DNA from: Ptiloglossa arizonensis
Taxonomy: Eukaryota > Arthropoda > Insecta > Hymenoptera > Colletidae
NCBI RefSeq assembly: GCF_051014685.1
Contig: NW_027478438.1
Coordinates: 806,001-870,000 of the forward strand
Length of the DNA stretch: 64,000 nucleotides
Direction: 5' to 3'
The position numbers and the translations under genes were made by a program. The notes beneath the pieces are model-generated. The model made no database searches. It was not told the DNA's origin and saw nothing but the letters and a program-made list of their open reading frames with translations. The number at the start of each line of letters is the position of its first letter. Position 1 is the stretch's first letter. Below are positions 20,914-33,386 of the stretch, in pieces.

Positions 20914-23900
20914 GCGAAAATTTTGATGGTTGCTCAAGCGTTCCTTAACTTCAAACTCCCATATCTCGCGAACGGATTGTCGAACTCGAGAAATTCCTGT
21001 TGCATCTGAAAGTAGAAGCTGGCCGGATTACAATGGTGTGTGTACTTTTAGCCTAGGCCATTCCAATTATTGGTTTCGGGTATCAAATCAGTGAAAATTT
21101 TGATGGTTTCTCAACCATTCCTTAACTTCAAACTCCCATATCTCGCGAACGGATTGACGAACTCGAGAAGTTCCTGTAGCATCTGAAAGTAGAAACTCGC
21201 CCGATTAGAGTGGTGTGTGTACTTTTCCCCTAGGCCATTCCAGTTATTGGTTTCGAGTATCAAATCAGCGAAAATTTTGGTGGTTTCTCAACCATTCCTT
21301 AACTTCAAACTCCCATATCTCGCGAACGGATTGACGAACACGAGAAATTCCTATTGCATCTGTAAGTAGAAACTCGCCCGATTAGAGTGTTGTGTGTACT
21401 TTTCCCCTAGGCCATTCCAGTTATTGGTTTCGAGTATCAAATCAGCGAAAATTTTGGTGGTTTCTCAACCATTCCTTAACTTCAAACTCCCATATCTCGC
21501 GAACGGATTGACGAACTCGAGAAATTCCTGTTGCATCTGAAAGTAGAAACTCGCCCGATTACAATGGTGTGTGTACTTTTCGCCTAGGCCATAGTAGTTA
21601 TTGGTTTCGAGTATCAGACTTGCGAAAATTTTGATGGTTGCTCAAGCGTTCCTTAACTTCAAACTCCCATATCTCGCGAACGGATTGTCGAACTCGAGAA
21701 ATTCCTGTTGCATCTGAAAGTAGAAGCTGGCCGGATTACAATGGTGTGTGTACTTTTAGCCTAGGCCATTCCAATTATTGGTTTCGGGTATGAAATCAGC
21801 GAAAATTTTGATGGTTTCTCAACCATTCCTTAACTTCAAACTCCCATATCTCGCGAACGGATTGACGAACTCGAGAAGTTCCTGTTGCATCTGAAAGTAG
21901 AAACTCGCCCGATTAGAGTGGTGTGTGTACTTTTCCCCTAGGCCATTCCAGTTACTGGTTTCGAGTATCAAATCAGCGAAAATTTTGGTGGTTTCTCAAC
22001 CATTCCTTAACTTCAAACTCCCATATCTCGCGAACGGATTGACGGACACGAGAAATTCCTATTGCATCTGAAAGTAGAAACTCGCCCGATTAGAGTGGTG
22101 TGTGTACTTTTCCCCTAGGCCATTCCAGTTATTGGTTTCGAGTATCAAATCAGCGAAAATTTTGGTGGTTTCTCAACCATTCCTTAACTTCAAACTCCCA
22201 TATCTCGCGAACGGATAGACGAACTCGAGTAATTCCTATTGCATCTGAAAGGAGAAACTCGCCCGATTACAATGGTGTGTGTACTTTTCCCCTAGGCCAT
22301 AGTAGTTATTGGTTTCGAGTATCAGACATGCGAAAATTTTGATGGTTGCTCAAGCGTTCCTTAACTTCAAACACCCATATCTCGCGAACGGATTGACGAA
22401 CTCGAGAAATTCCTGTTGCATCTGAAAGTAGAAACTCGCCGGATTACAATGGTGTGTGTACTTTTAGCCTAGGCCATTCCAATTATTGGTTTCGGGTATG
22501 AAATCAGCGAAAATTTTGATGGTTTCTCAACCATTCCTTAACTTCAAACTCCCATATCTCGCGAACGGATTGACGAACTCGAGAAGTTCCTGTTGCATCT
22601 GAAAGTAGAAACTCGCCCGATTAGAGTGGTGTGTGTACTTTTCCCCTAGGCCATTCCAGTTACTGGTTTCGAGTATCAAATCAGCGAAAATTTTGGTGGT
22701 TTCTCAACCATTCCTTAACTTCAAACTCCCATATCTCGCGAACGGATTGACGGACACGAGAAATTCCTATTGCATCTGAAAGTAGAAACTCGCCCGATTA
22801 GAGTGGTGTGTGTACTTTTCCCCTAGGCCATTCCAGTTATTGGTTTCGAGTATCAAATCAGCGAAAATTTTGGTGGTTTCTCAACCATTCCTTAACTTCA
22901 AACTCCCATATCTCGCGAACGGATAGACGAACTCGAGTAATTCCTATTGCATCTGAAAGGAGAAACTCGCCCGATTACAATGGTGTGTGTACTTTTCCCC
23001 TAGGCCATAGTAGTTATTGGTTTCGAGTATCAGACATGCGAAAATTTTGATGGTTGCTCAAGCGTTCCTTAACTTCAAACACCCATATCTCGCGAACGGA
23101 TTGACGAACTCGAGAAATTCCTGTTGCATCTGAAAGTAGAAACTCGCCGGATTACAATGGTGTGTGTACTTTTAGCCTAGGCCATTCCAATTATTGGTTT
23201 CGGGTATCAAATCATTGAAAATTTTGATGGTTTCTCAACCATTCCTTAACTTCAAACTCCCATATCTCGCGAACGGATTGACGAACTCGAGAAGTTCCTG
23301 TAGCATCTGAAAGTAGAAACTCGCCCGATTAGAGTGTTGTGTGTACTTTTCCCCTAGGCCATTCCAGTTATTGGTTTCGAGTATCAAATCAGCGAAAATT
23401 TTGGTGGTTTCTCAACCATTCCTTAACTTCAAACTCCCATATCTCGCGAACGGATTGTCGAACTCGAGAAATTCCTGTTGCATCTGAAAGTAGAAGCTGG
23501 CCGGATTACAATGGTGTGTGTACTTTTAGCCTAGGCCATTCCAATTATTGGTTTCGGGTATGAAATCAGCGAAAATTTTGATGGTTTCTCAACCATTCCT
23601 TAACTTCAAACTCCCATATCTCGCGAACGGATTGACGAACTCGAGAAGTTCCTGTTGCATCTGAAAGTAGAAACTCGCCCGATTAGAGTGGTGTGTGTAC
23701 TTTTCCCCTAGGCCATTCCAGTTACTGGTTTCGAGTATCAAATCAGCGAAAATTTTGGTGGTTTCTCAACCATTCCTTAACTTCAAACTCCCATATCTCG
23801 CGAACGGATTGACGGACACGAGAAATTCCTATTGCATCTGAAAGTAGAAACTCGCCCGATTAGAGTGGTGTGTGTACTTTTCCCCTAGGCCATTCCAGTT

Positions 23901-26900
23901 ATTGGTTTCGAGTATCAAATCAGCGAAAATTTTGGTGGTTTCTCAACCATTCCTTAACTTCAAACTCCCATATCTCGCGAACGGATAGACGAACTCGAGT
24001 AATTCCTATTGCATCTGAAAGGAGAAACTCGCCCGATTACAATGGTGTGTGTACTTTTCCCCTAGGCCATAGTAGTTATTGGTTTCGAGTATCAGACATG
24101 CGAAAATTTTGATGGTTGCTCAAGCGTTCCTTAACTTCAAACACCCATATCTCGCGAACGGATTGACGAACTCGAGAAATTCCTGTTGCATCTGAAAGTA
24201 GAAACTCGCCGGATTACAATGGTGTGTGTACTTTTAGCCTAGGCCATTCCAATTATTGGTTTCGGGTATCAAATCATTGAAAATTTTGATGGTTTCTCAA
24301 CCATTCCTTAACTTCAAACTCCCATATCTCGCGAACGGATTGACGAACTCGAGAAGTTCCTGTAGCATCTGAAAGTAGAAACTCGCCCGATTAGAGTGGT
24401 GTGTGTACTTTTCCCCTAGGCCATTCCAGTTATTGGTTTCGAGTATCAAATCAGCGAAAATTTTGGTGGTTTCTCAACCATTCCTTAACTTCAAACTCCC
24501 ATATCTCGCGAACGGATTGACGAACACGAGAAATTCCTATTGCATCTGTAAGTAGAAACTCGCCCGATTAGAGAGTTGTGTGTACTTTTCCCCTAGGCCA
24601 TTCCAGTTATTGGTTTCGAGTATCAAATCAGCGAAAATTTTGGTGGTTTCTCAACCATTCCTTAACTTCAAACTCCCATATCTCGCGAACGGATTGACGA
24701 ACTCGAGAAATTCCTGTTGCATCTGAAAGTAGAAACTCGCCCGATTACAATGGTGTGTGTACTTTTCGCCTAGGCCATAGTAGTTATTGGTTTCGAGTAT
24801 CAGACTTGCGAAAATTTTGATGGTTGCTCAAGCGTTCCTTAACTTCAAACTCCCATATCTCGCGAACGGATTGTCGAACTCGAGAAATTCCTGTTGCATC
24901 TGAAAGTAGAAGCTGGCCGGATTACAATGGTGTGTGTACTTTTAGCCTAGGCCATTCCAATTATTGGTTTCGGGTATGAAATCAGCGAAAATTTTGATGG
25001 TTTCTCAACCATTCCTTAACTTCAAACTCCCATATCTCGCGAACGGATTGACGAACTCGAGAAGTTCCTGTTGCATCTGAAAGTAGAAACTCGCCCGATT
25101 AGAGTGGTGTGTGTACTTTTCCCCTAGGCCATTCCAGTTACTGGTTTCGAGTATCAAATCAGCGAAAATTTTGGTGGTTTCTCAACCATTCCTTAACTTC
25201 AAACTCCCATATCTCGCGAACGGATTGACGGACACGAGAAATTCCTATTGCATCTGAAAGTAGAAACTCGCCCGATTAGAGTGGTGTGTGTACTTTTCCC
25301 CTAGGCCATTCCAGTTATTGGTTTCGAGTATCAAATCAGCGAAAATTTTGGTGGTTTCTCAACCATTCCTTAACTTCAAACTCCCATATCTCGCGAACGG
25401 ATAGACGAACTCGAGTAATTCCTATTGCATCTGAAAGGAGAAACTCGCCCGATTACAATGGTGTGTGTACTTTTCCCCTAGGCCATAGTAGTTATTGGTT
25501 TCGAGTATCAGACATGCGAAAATTTTGATGGTTGCTCAAGCGTTCCTTAACTTCAAACACCCATATCTCGCGAACGGATTGACGAACTCGAGAAATTCCT
25601 GTTGCATCTGAAAGTAGAAACTCGCCCGATTTCAATGGTGTGTGTACTTTTCCCCTAGGCCATTATAGTTATTGGTTTCGAGTATCAGACCAGCGAAAAT
25701 TTTGATGGTTCCTCAACCATTCCTTAATTTCAAATTCCCATATCTCGCAAACGGATTGACGAACTCGAGTAATTCGAATTGCATCTGAAAGGAGAAACTC
25801 GCCCGATTTCAACGGTATGGGTACTTTTTCCCTAGGCCATTCCAGTTATTGGTTTCGGGTATCAGACTTGCGAAAATTTTGATGGTTTCTCAACCATTCC
25901 TTAACTTCGAACTCCCATATCTCGCGAACGGATTGACGAACTCGAGAAATTCCTGTTGCATCTGAAAGTAGAAACTCGCCGGATTACAACGGTTTGTGTA
26001 ATTTTGCCCTAGGCCATAGTAGTTATTGGTTTCGAGTATCAGACTTGCGAAAATTTTGATGGTTTCTCAAGCGTTCCTTAAATTCTAACTCCCATGTCTC
26101 GCAAACGGATTGACGAACTCGAGTAATTCCAATTGCATCTGAAAGGAGAAACTGGCCCGATTTCAACGGAATGGGTACTTTTTCCCTAGGCCATTCCAGT
26201 TATTGGTATCGGGTATCAGACTTGCGAAAATTTTGATGGTTTCTCAACCATTCCTAAACTTCAAACTCCCATATCTCGCGAACGGATTGACGAACACGAG
26301 AAATTCCTGTTGCATCTGAAAGTAGAAACTCGCCCGATTACAATGGTGTGTGTACTTTTCCCCTAGACCAGAGTAGTTATTGGTTTCGAGTATCATACCA
26401 GCGAAAATTTTGATGGTTCCTCAACCATTCCTTCATTTCAAACTCCCATATCTCGCAAACGGATTGACGAACTCGAGAAATTCCTGTTGCATCTGAAAGT
26501 AGAAACTCGCCCGATTACAATGGTGTGTGTACTTTTCCCCTAGGCCATTCCAGTTATGGGTTTCGAGTATCAGACCAGCGAAAATTTTGATGGTTTCCGA
26601 ACCATTCCTTAATTTCAAACTTCCATATCTCGCGAACGGATTGACGAACTCGAGTAATTCCTATTGCATCTGAAAGGAGAAACTCGCCCGATTTCAACGG
26701 TATGTGTACTTTTTCCCTAGGCCATTCCAGTTATTGGTTTCGGGTATCAGACTTGCGAAAATTTTGATGGTTGCTCAAGCGTTCCTTAACTTCTAACTCC
26801 CATATCTCGCAAACGGATTGACGAACTCGAGAAATTCCTGTTGCATCTGAAAGTAGAAACTCGCCCGATTACAATGGTGTGTGTACTTTTCCCCTAGGCC

Positions 26901-28224
26901 ATAGTAGTTATTGGTTTCGAGTATCAGACTTGCGAAAAATTTGATGGTTCCTCAACCATTCCTTAATTTCAAACTCCCATATCTCGCAAACGGATTGACG
27001 AACTCGAGTAATTCCAATTGCATCTGAAACGAGAAACTCGCCCGATTTCAACGGTATGGGTACTTTTTCCCTAGGCCATTCCAGTTATTGGTTTCGGGTA
27101 TCAGACTTGCGAAAATTTTGATGGTTTCTCAACCATTCCTAAACTTCAAACTCCCATATCTCGCGAACGGATTCACGAACTCGAGAAATTCCTGTTGCAT
27201 CTGAAAGTAGAAACTCGCCCGATTACAATGGTGTGTGCACTTTTCCCCTAGACCTTTGTAGTTATTGGTTTCGAGTATCAGACTTGCGAAAAATTTGATG
27301 GTTGCTCAAGCATTCCTTAGCTTCAAACTCCCATATCTCGCGAACGGATTGACGAACTCGAGAAATTCCTGTTGAATCGGAAAATAGAAACTCGCCGGAT
27401 TACAATGGTGTGTGTACTTTTCCCCTAGGCCATTCCAGTTATTGGTTTCGAGTATCAAATCAGCGAAAATTTTGATGGTTGCTCAAGCGTTCCTTAACTT
27501 CTAACTCCCATATCTCGCAAACGGATTGACGAACTCGAAAAATTCCTGTTGCATCTGAAAGTAGAAACTCGCCCGATTACAATGGTGTGTGTACTTTTCC
27601 CCTAGGCCATTATAGTTATTGGTTTCGGGTATCAGACCAGCGAAAATTTTGATGGTTCCTCAACCATTCCTTAATTTCAAACTCCCATATCTCGCAAACG
27701 GATTGACGAACTCGAGTAATTCCAATTGCATCTGAAAGAAGAAACTCGACCGATTTCAACGGTATGGGTACTTTTTCCCTAGGCCATTCCAGTTATTGGT
27801 TTCGGGTATCAGACTTGCGAAAATTTTGATGGTTGCTCAAGCGTTCCTTAACTTCTAACTCCCATATCTCGCAAACGGATTGACGAACTCGAGAAATTCC
27901 TGTTGCATCTGAAAGTAGAAACTCGCCCGATTACAACGGTATGTGTACTTCCTCCCTAGGCCATTCCAGTTATTGGTTTCGGGTATCAGACTTGCGAAAA
28001 TTTTGATGGTTTCTCAACCATTCCTTAACTTCAAACTCCCATATCTCGCGAACGATTTGACGAACTCCAGAAATTCCTTTTGCATCTGAAAGCAGGAACT
28101 CGCCCGATTACAACGGTTTGTGTAATTTTGCCCTAGGCCATAGTAGTTATTGGTTTCGAGTATCAGACTTGCGAAAATTTTGATGGTTTCTCAAGCGTTC
28201 CTTAACTTCTAACTCCCATATCTC
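20901..28224. repeat. 177-bp satellite array, middle block
   Basis: The same monomer as the left block. A subfamily with GATTAGAGTGGTG in place of GATTACAATGGTG dominates 21.1-25.3 kb. A four-monomer block recurs at 22,100 and 22,808 (708 bp apart), and again at 23,870 and 25,286 (1,062 and 1,416 bp further). The first 1.4 kb closely matches 33,374-34,810, which is the uninterrupted paralogue. The stretch 25.6-26.7 kb matches 34.9-36.0 kb. No gene seen. Confidence 0.97.
28211..28224. repeat. Target-site duplication, left copy of insertion B
   Basis: AACTCCCATATCTC, repeated after the poly(A) at 30,066-30,079. The leading AA is ambiguous with the tail, giving 12-14 bp. The final C is also shared with the element at the truncation point (1-bp microhomology). 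Confidence 0.9.
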
Positions 28225-29480
28225 AGGGGTCGGTGTTAGGACCCCTGCTGTGGAACCTCGGGTACGACACCGTCCTGCGGGCCGAAGACCTCCCCGACGG
28301 CGTCAGTCTGACATGTTATGCGGACGACACCTTGTTGTTGGCCGTCGGGGGGGACTGGAGGGGGGCTGTTCGGGCCGCCGAGGACGGTGTCCGGCGCGTC
28401 GTCTCCCGGATCAGGGGGATCGGTTTGGAGGTGGCTCTCCACAAAACCGAGGTACTCGGGATGTATAGACCCCGGGGAGAGCCGCCTCCCCCCCTGATCC
28501 GGGTGGGTGAGACAGACGTCGAGGTGAGGTCTCAGATGAAATATCTGGGACTTCACCTCGACAGCCACTGGCGCTTCGAGGGCTATTTCCGGGCCCTGGC
28601 CCCGCGGTTGGAGGGGATAGTTGGCGCTTTGGGCCGTATCCTCCCCAACCTGCGGGGCCCGAGTGACCGGGTTCGCCGCCTCTACGCGGGAATGGTCCAC
28701 TCGGTGGCCCTATACGGGGCCCCCGTTTGGGCGGGCGACCTGGCCGCCTCCCGGCGCAGCAAGGTATTGCTGCGCCGGGTTCAAAGGCGGCTTGCACTGC
28801 GGATCGCCCGGGGGTACCGGACCGTTTCGTATGAGGCGGCGAGCGTCCTGTCAGGGCTACCCCCGGCGGACTTGATCGCGGGCGCGCATGCGGCTTTCTA
28901 CGAGGGCCGCATGCGCGCCCGCGAGGATGGGGTGGTCCTGGCGGGATGCGAGGTGGAGGCCCTGAGGCGCCAGGCCCGGGAGTCCATGCTGCAGCTTTGG
29001 CAGCAGCGGCTGGCCGAGCCGTTGTTCGGCCAGAGGACTGTCCGGGCTATCCGGCCGGTCCTGTTTGAGTGGCTGGGTAGGCGCTTCGGCTCACTCACCT
29101 ACCGGTTGGTGCAGGTGCTGTCCGGGCACGGATGCTTCGGTCAGTACCTGTGCCGGATCGGTGTGGAAGAGGCGGCGCGCTGCTGGCACTGTCCAGCGGA
29201 CGAGGACACGGCGCAACACACCCTCGAGGTGTGTCCGGCCTGGGGGGTGGAGCGCCGTGTCCTCACGGCCGTGATTGGGGCGGACCTATCGCTGCCGGGC
29301 GTGGTACAGGCCATGCTCGGCAGCGAGACGAAGTGGCGGGCCGTGGCCTCCTTCTGCGAGGAGGTAATCTCGCAGAAGGAGGCCGCGAGCCGCATTCGCG
29401 AGAGCGGGAGACCGCGAGCGAGGCCCCGTCCGAGGCCGGGGGCGGGTGGGCCTCCGGAAGGGCCGGGGAGGCCACCCTGA
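28225..29480 (+). pseudogene. ORF2 fragment (C-terminal 418 residues)
   Basis: Starts at the codon for Gln640 in GVPQGS, so the endonuclease and the first catalytic aspartate are missing. It retains YADD, the thumb and connection region, and the C-terminal CCHC. The frame is open to the normal stop, and an apparent GTG start at 28,233 is accidental. It cannot encode a working reverse transcriptase and has no visible promoter. Confidence 0.93.
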
Positions 29481-30049
29481 GAGCGGCGGGCGGGGGTGCG
29501 TAGCCCTTGAGGCTCGTGCCACCGCCCGTCGTCTGAGGGGTGGGTAGAGTAAGGGACGGCGACGCTCTCGAGGGCGGAGAGGCCAGAGCCGCCCTCGGGA
29601 GCGTACGAGCCGGGGTGCGGCCGCGCCGACGGCACGGTCCCAGGGCCGTGCCCCCGGCGCGGCTATGGAGGCCGTGGGCGGTCGCGAGTGTGGGACTCGC
29701 GGCCGCCCTCGGGCGGCCCCCGGGAGTGGGACGTCGGAGCAGTGTGGCCCTGCTCCGACGTCGGGCGCCAGAGCGCCGAGGAGAAAACAGGGAAGGGAGG
29801 GTGAAGTACCCCCTCCCTTCCCTGGAACGGGAGGACACGGGCGCGAGAGCCCTGCACGGGGGAGCACCTGATGTTATGATGTCTTCGGTCCCAGGTGCTC
29901 CCCCTGCATAGTGCGAGGATGGCCACCGTGGTGGGTTTTAGTGGGTAGGTCCCGCGCCCGATGGGTTTCCTTCCGGGCGCGGGGAATCCCACACTCCCCC
30001 CGCCCCTCCCCTGGCGGCGGGGGGGTCTTTCGAAGATTTCCCCCACGTT
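29481..30049 (+). other. 3' UTR of insertion B
   Basis: The same 569-bp hairpin-rich 3' UTR as in insertion A. The 13-bp inverted repeat maps to 29,858-29,870 with 29,892-29,904. Two single-base differences from A were seen, near 29,668 and near 30,013; all the stems listed for A keep their pairing. Confidence 0.9.
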
Positions 30050-30067
30050 AAAAAAAAAAAAAAAAAA
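30050..30067 (+). other. Poly(A) tail of insertion B
   Basis: Eighteen consecutive A between the terminal CCCCCACGTT and the returning satellite CTCCCATATC. Two of them may belong to the target-site duplication. Confidence 0.92.
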
Positions 30068-30079
30068 CTCCCATATCTC
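30066..30079. repeat. Target-site duplication, right copy of insertion B
   Basis: AACTCCCATATCTC, matching 28,211-28,224. It lies over the first part of the monomer's CENP-B-box-like site. Confidence 0.9.
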
Positions 30080-30220
30080 GCAAACGGATTGACGAACTCG
30101 AGAAATTCCTGTTGCATCTGAAAGTAGAAACTCGCCCGATTTCAATGGTTTGTGTACTTTTCCCCTAGGCCATTATAGTTATTGGTTTCGAGTATCAGAC
30201 CAGCGAAAATTTTGATGGTT

Positions 30221-33200
30221 CCTCAACAATTCCTTAATTTCAAACTCCCATATCTCGCAAACGGATTGACGAACTCGAGTAATTCCAATTGCATCTGAAA
30301 GGAGAAACTCGCCCGATTACAATGGTGTGTGTACTTTTCCCCTAGGCCATAGTAGTTATTGGTTTCGAGTATCAGACTTGCGAAAATTTTGATGGTTGCT
30401 CAAGCGTTCCTTAACTTCAAACTCCCATATCTCGCGAACGGATTGTCGAACTCGAGAAATTCCTGTTGCATCTGAAAGTAGAAGCTGGCCGGATTACAAT
30501 GGTGTGTGTACTTTTAGCCTAGGCCATTCCAATTATTGGTTTCGGGTATCAAATCAGCGACAATTTTGATGGTTTCTCAACCATTCCTTAACTTCAAACT
30601 CCCATATCTCGCGAACGGATTGACGAACTCGAGAAGTTCCTGTAGCATCTGAAAGTAGAAACTCGCCCGATTAAAGTGGTGTGTGTACTTTTCCCCTAGG
30701 CCATTCCAGTTATTGGTTTCGAGTATCAAATCAGCGAAAATTTTGGTGGTTTCTCAACCATTCCTTAACTTCAAACTCCCATATCTCGCGAACGATTTGA
30801 CGAACTCGAGAAATTCCTTTTGCATCTGAAAGCAGGAACTCGCCCGATTACAACGGTTTGTGTAATTTTGCCCTAGGCCATAATAGTTATTGGTTTCGAG
30901 TATCAGACTTGCGAAAATTTTGATGGTTTCTCAAGCGTTCCTTAACTTCTAACTCCCATATCTCGCAAACGGATGACGAACTCGAGAAATTCCTGTTGCA
31001 TCTGAAAGTAGAAACTCGCCCGATTACAATGGTGTGTGTACTTTTCCCCTAGGCCATTATAGTTATTGGTTTCGAGTATCAGACCAGCGAAAATTTTGAT
31101 GGTTCCTGAACCATTCCTTAATTTCAAATTCCCATATATCGCAAACGGATTGACGAACTCGAGTAATTCCAATTGCATCTGAAAGGAGAAACTCGCCCGA
31201 TTTCAACGGTATGGGTACTTTTTCCCTAGGCCATTCCAGTTATTGGTTTCGGGTATCAGACTTGCGAAAATTTTGATGGTTGCTCAAGCGTTCCTTAACT
31301 TCAAACTCCCATATCTCGCGAACGATTTGACGAACTCGAGAAATTCCTGTTGCATCTGAAAGCAGGAACTCGCCCGATTACAACAGTTTGTGTAATTTTG
31401 CCCTAGGCCATAGTAGTTATTGGTTTCGAGTATCAGACTTGCGAAAATTTTGATGGTTTCTCAAGCGTTCCTTAACTTCTAATTCCCATATCTCGCAAAC
31501 GGATTGACGAACTCGAGAAATTCCTGTTGCATCTGAAAGTAGAAACTGGCCCGATTTCAATGGTGTGTGTACTTTTCCCCTAGGCCATTATAGTTATTGG
31601 TTTCGAGTATCAGACCAGCGAAAATTTTGATGGTTCCTCAACAATTCCTTAATTTCAAACTCCCATATCTCGCAAACGGATTGACGAACTCGAGTAATTC
31701 CAATTGCATCTGAAAGGAGAAACTCGCCCGATTACAATGGTGTGTGTACTTTTCCCCTAGGCCATAGTAGTTATTGGTTTCGAGTATCAGACTTGCGAAA
31801 ATTTTGATGGTTGCTCAAGCGTTCCTTAACTTCAAACTCCCATATCTCGCGAACGGATTGTCGAACTCGAGAAATTCCTGTTGCATCTGAAAGTAGAAGC
31901 TGGCCGGATTACAATGGTGTGTGTACTTTTAGCCTAGGCCATTCCAATTATTGGTTTCGGGTATCAAATCAGCGACAATTTTGATGGTTTCTCAACCATT
32001 CCTTAACTTCAAACTCCCATATCTCGCGAACGGATTGACGAACTCGAGAAGTTCCTGTAGCATCTGAAAGTAGAAACTCGCCCGATTAAAGTGGTGTGTG
32101 TACTTTTCCCCTAGGCCATTCCAGTTATTGGTTTCGAGTATCAAATCAGCGAAAATTTTGGTGGTTTCTCAACCATTCCTTAACTTCAAACTCCCATATC
32201 TCGCGAACGGATTGACAAACACGAGAAATTCCTATTGCATCTGAAAGTAGAAACTCGCCGGATTACAATGGTGTGTGTACTTTTCCCCTAGGCCATTGCA
32301 GTTATTGGTTTCGAGTATCAGACTTGCGAAAATTTTGATGGTTTCTCAACCATTCCTTAACTTCAAACTCCCATATCTCGCGAACGATTTGACGAACTCG
32401 AGAAATTCCTTTTGCATCTGAAAGCAGGAACTCGCCCGATTACAACGGTTTGTGTAATTTTGCCCTAGGCCATAATAGTTATTGGTTTCGAGTATCAGAC
32501 TTGCGAAAATTTTGATGGTTTCTCAAGCGTTCCCTAACTTCTAACTCCCATATCTCGCAAACGGATGACGAACTCGAGAAATTCCTGTTGCATCTGAAAG
32601 TAGAAACTCGCCCGATTACAATGGTGTGTGTACTTTTCCCCTAGGCCATTATAGTTATTGGTTTCGAGTATCAGACCAGCGAAAATTTTGATGGTTCCTG
32701 AACCATTCCTTAATTTCAAATTCCCATATATCGCAAACGGATTGACGAACTCGAGTAATTCCAATTGCATCTGAAAGGAGAAACTCGCCCGATTTCAACG
32801 GTATGGGTACTTTTTCCCTAGGCCATTCCAGTTATTGGTTTCGGGTATCAGACTTGCGAAAATTTTGATGGTTGCTCAAGCGTTCCTTAACTTCAAACTC
32901 CCATATCTCGCGAACGATTTGACGAACTCGAGAAATTCCTGTTGCATCTGAAAGCAGGAACTCGCCCGATTACAACGGTTTGTGTAATTTTGCCCTAGGC
33001 CATAGTAGTTATTGGTTTCGAGTATCAGACTTGCGAAAATTTTGATGGTTTCTCAAGCGTTCCTTAACTTCTAATTCCCATATCTCGCAAACGGATTGAC
33101 GAACTCGAGAAATTCCTGTTGCATCTGAAAGTAGAAACTCGCCCGATTTCAATGGTGTGTGTACTTTTCCCCTAGGCCATTATAGTTATTGGTTTCGAGT

Positions 33201-33380
33201 ATCAGACCAGCGAAAATTTTGATGGTTCCTCAACCATTCCTTAATTTCAAACTCCCATATCTCGCAAACGGATTGACGAACTCGAGTAATTCCAATTGCA
33301 TCTGAAAGGAGAAACTCGCCCGATTACAATGGTGTGTGTACTTTTCCCCTAGGCCATAGTAGTTATTGGTTTCGAGTATC
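30221..33380. repeat. Two unequal copies of an 8-9 monomer block, duplicating the left flank of insertion A
   Basis: The variant CCTCAACAATTCC occurs at 30,221 and 31,636 (1,415 bp apart). The 1-bp deletion CAAACGGATGACG occurs near 30,968 and 32,560 (1,592 bp apart) and also near 11,475. The second copy has one extra monomer (about 32.2-32.4 kb). The set matches the left flank of insertion A, which shows that this part of the array was copied as a block. Confidence 0.8.
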
Positions 33381-33386
33381 AGACTT
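33373..33386. other. Empty-site paralogue of insertion A
   Basis: CGAGTATCAGACTT is present once and uninterrupted. The preceding about 220 bp match 12,780-13,002, and the following about 1.4 kb match 20,901 onward with few differences. This is the pre-insertion form of the same array block. Confidence 0.85.

Larger units (their letters stand above)
28225..30067 (+). mobile_element. Insertion B: 5'-truncated copy of the same R1-clade element
   Basis: Collinear with insertion A (position x in A corresponds to 43,074 minus x here) for 1,825 bp without an indel. It begins inside ORF2, keeps the whole 3' UTR, and ends in poly(A) and a target-site duplication. By eye I found four substitutions against insertion A: two change residues (H760 to Y and S945 to G) and two lie in the 3' UTR. 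Truncation at the 5' end is typical of incomplete reverse transcription. Confidence 0.95.
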
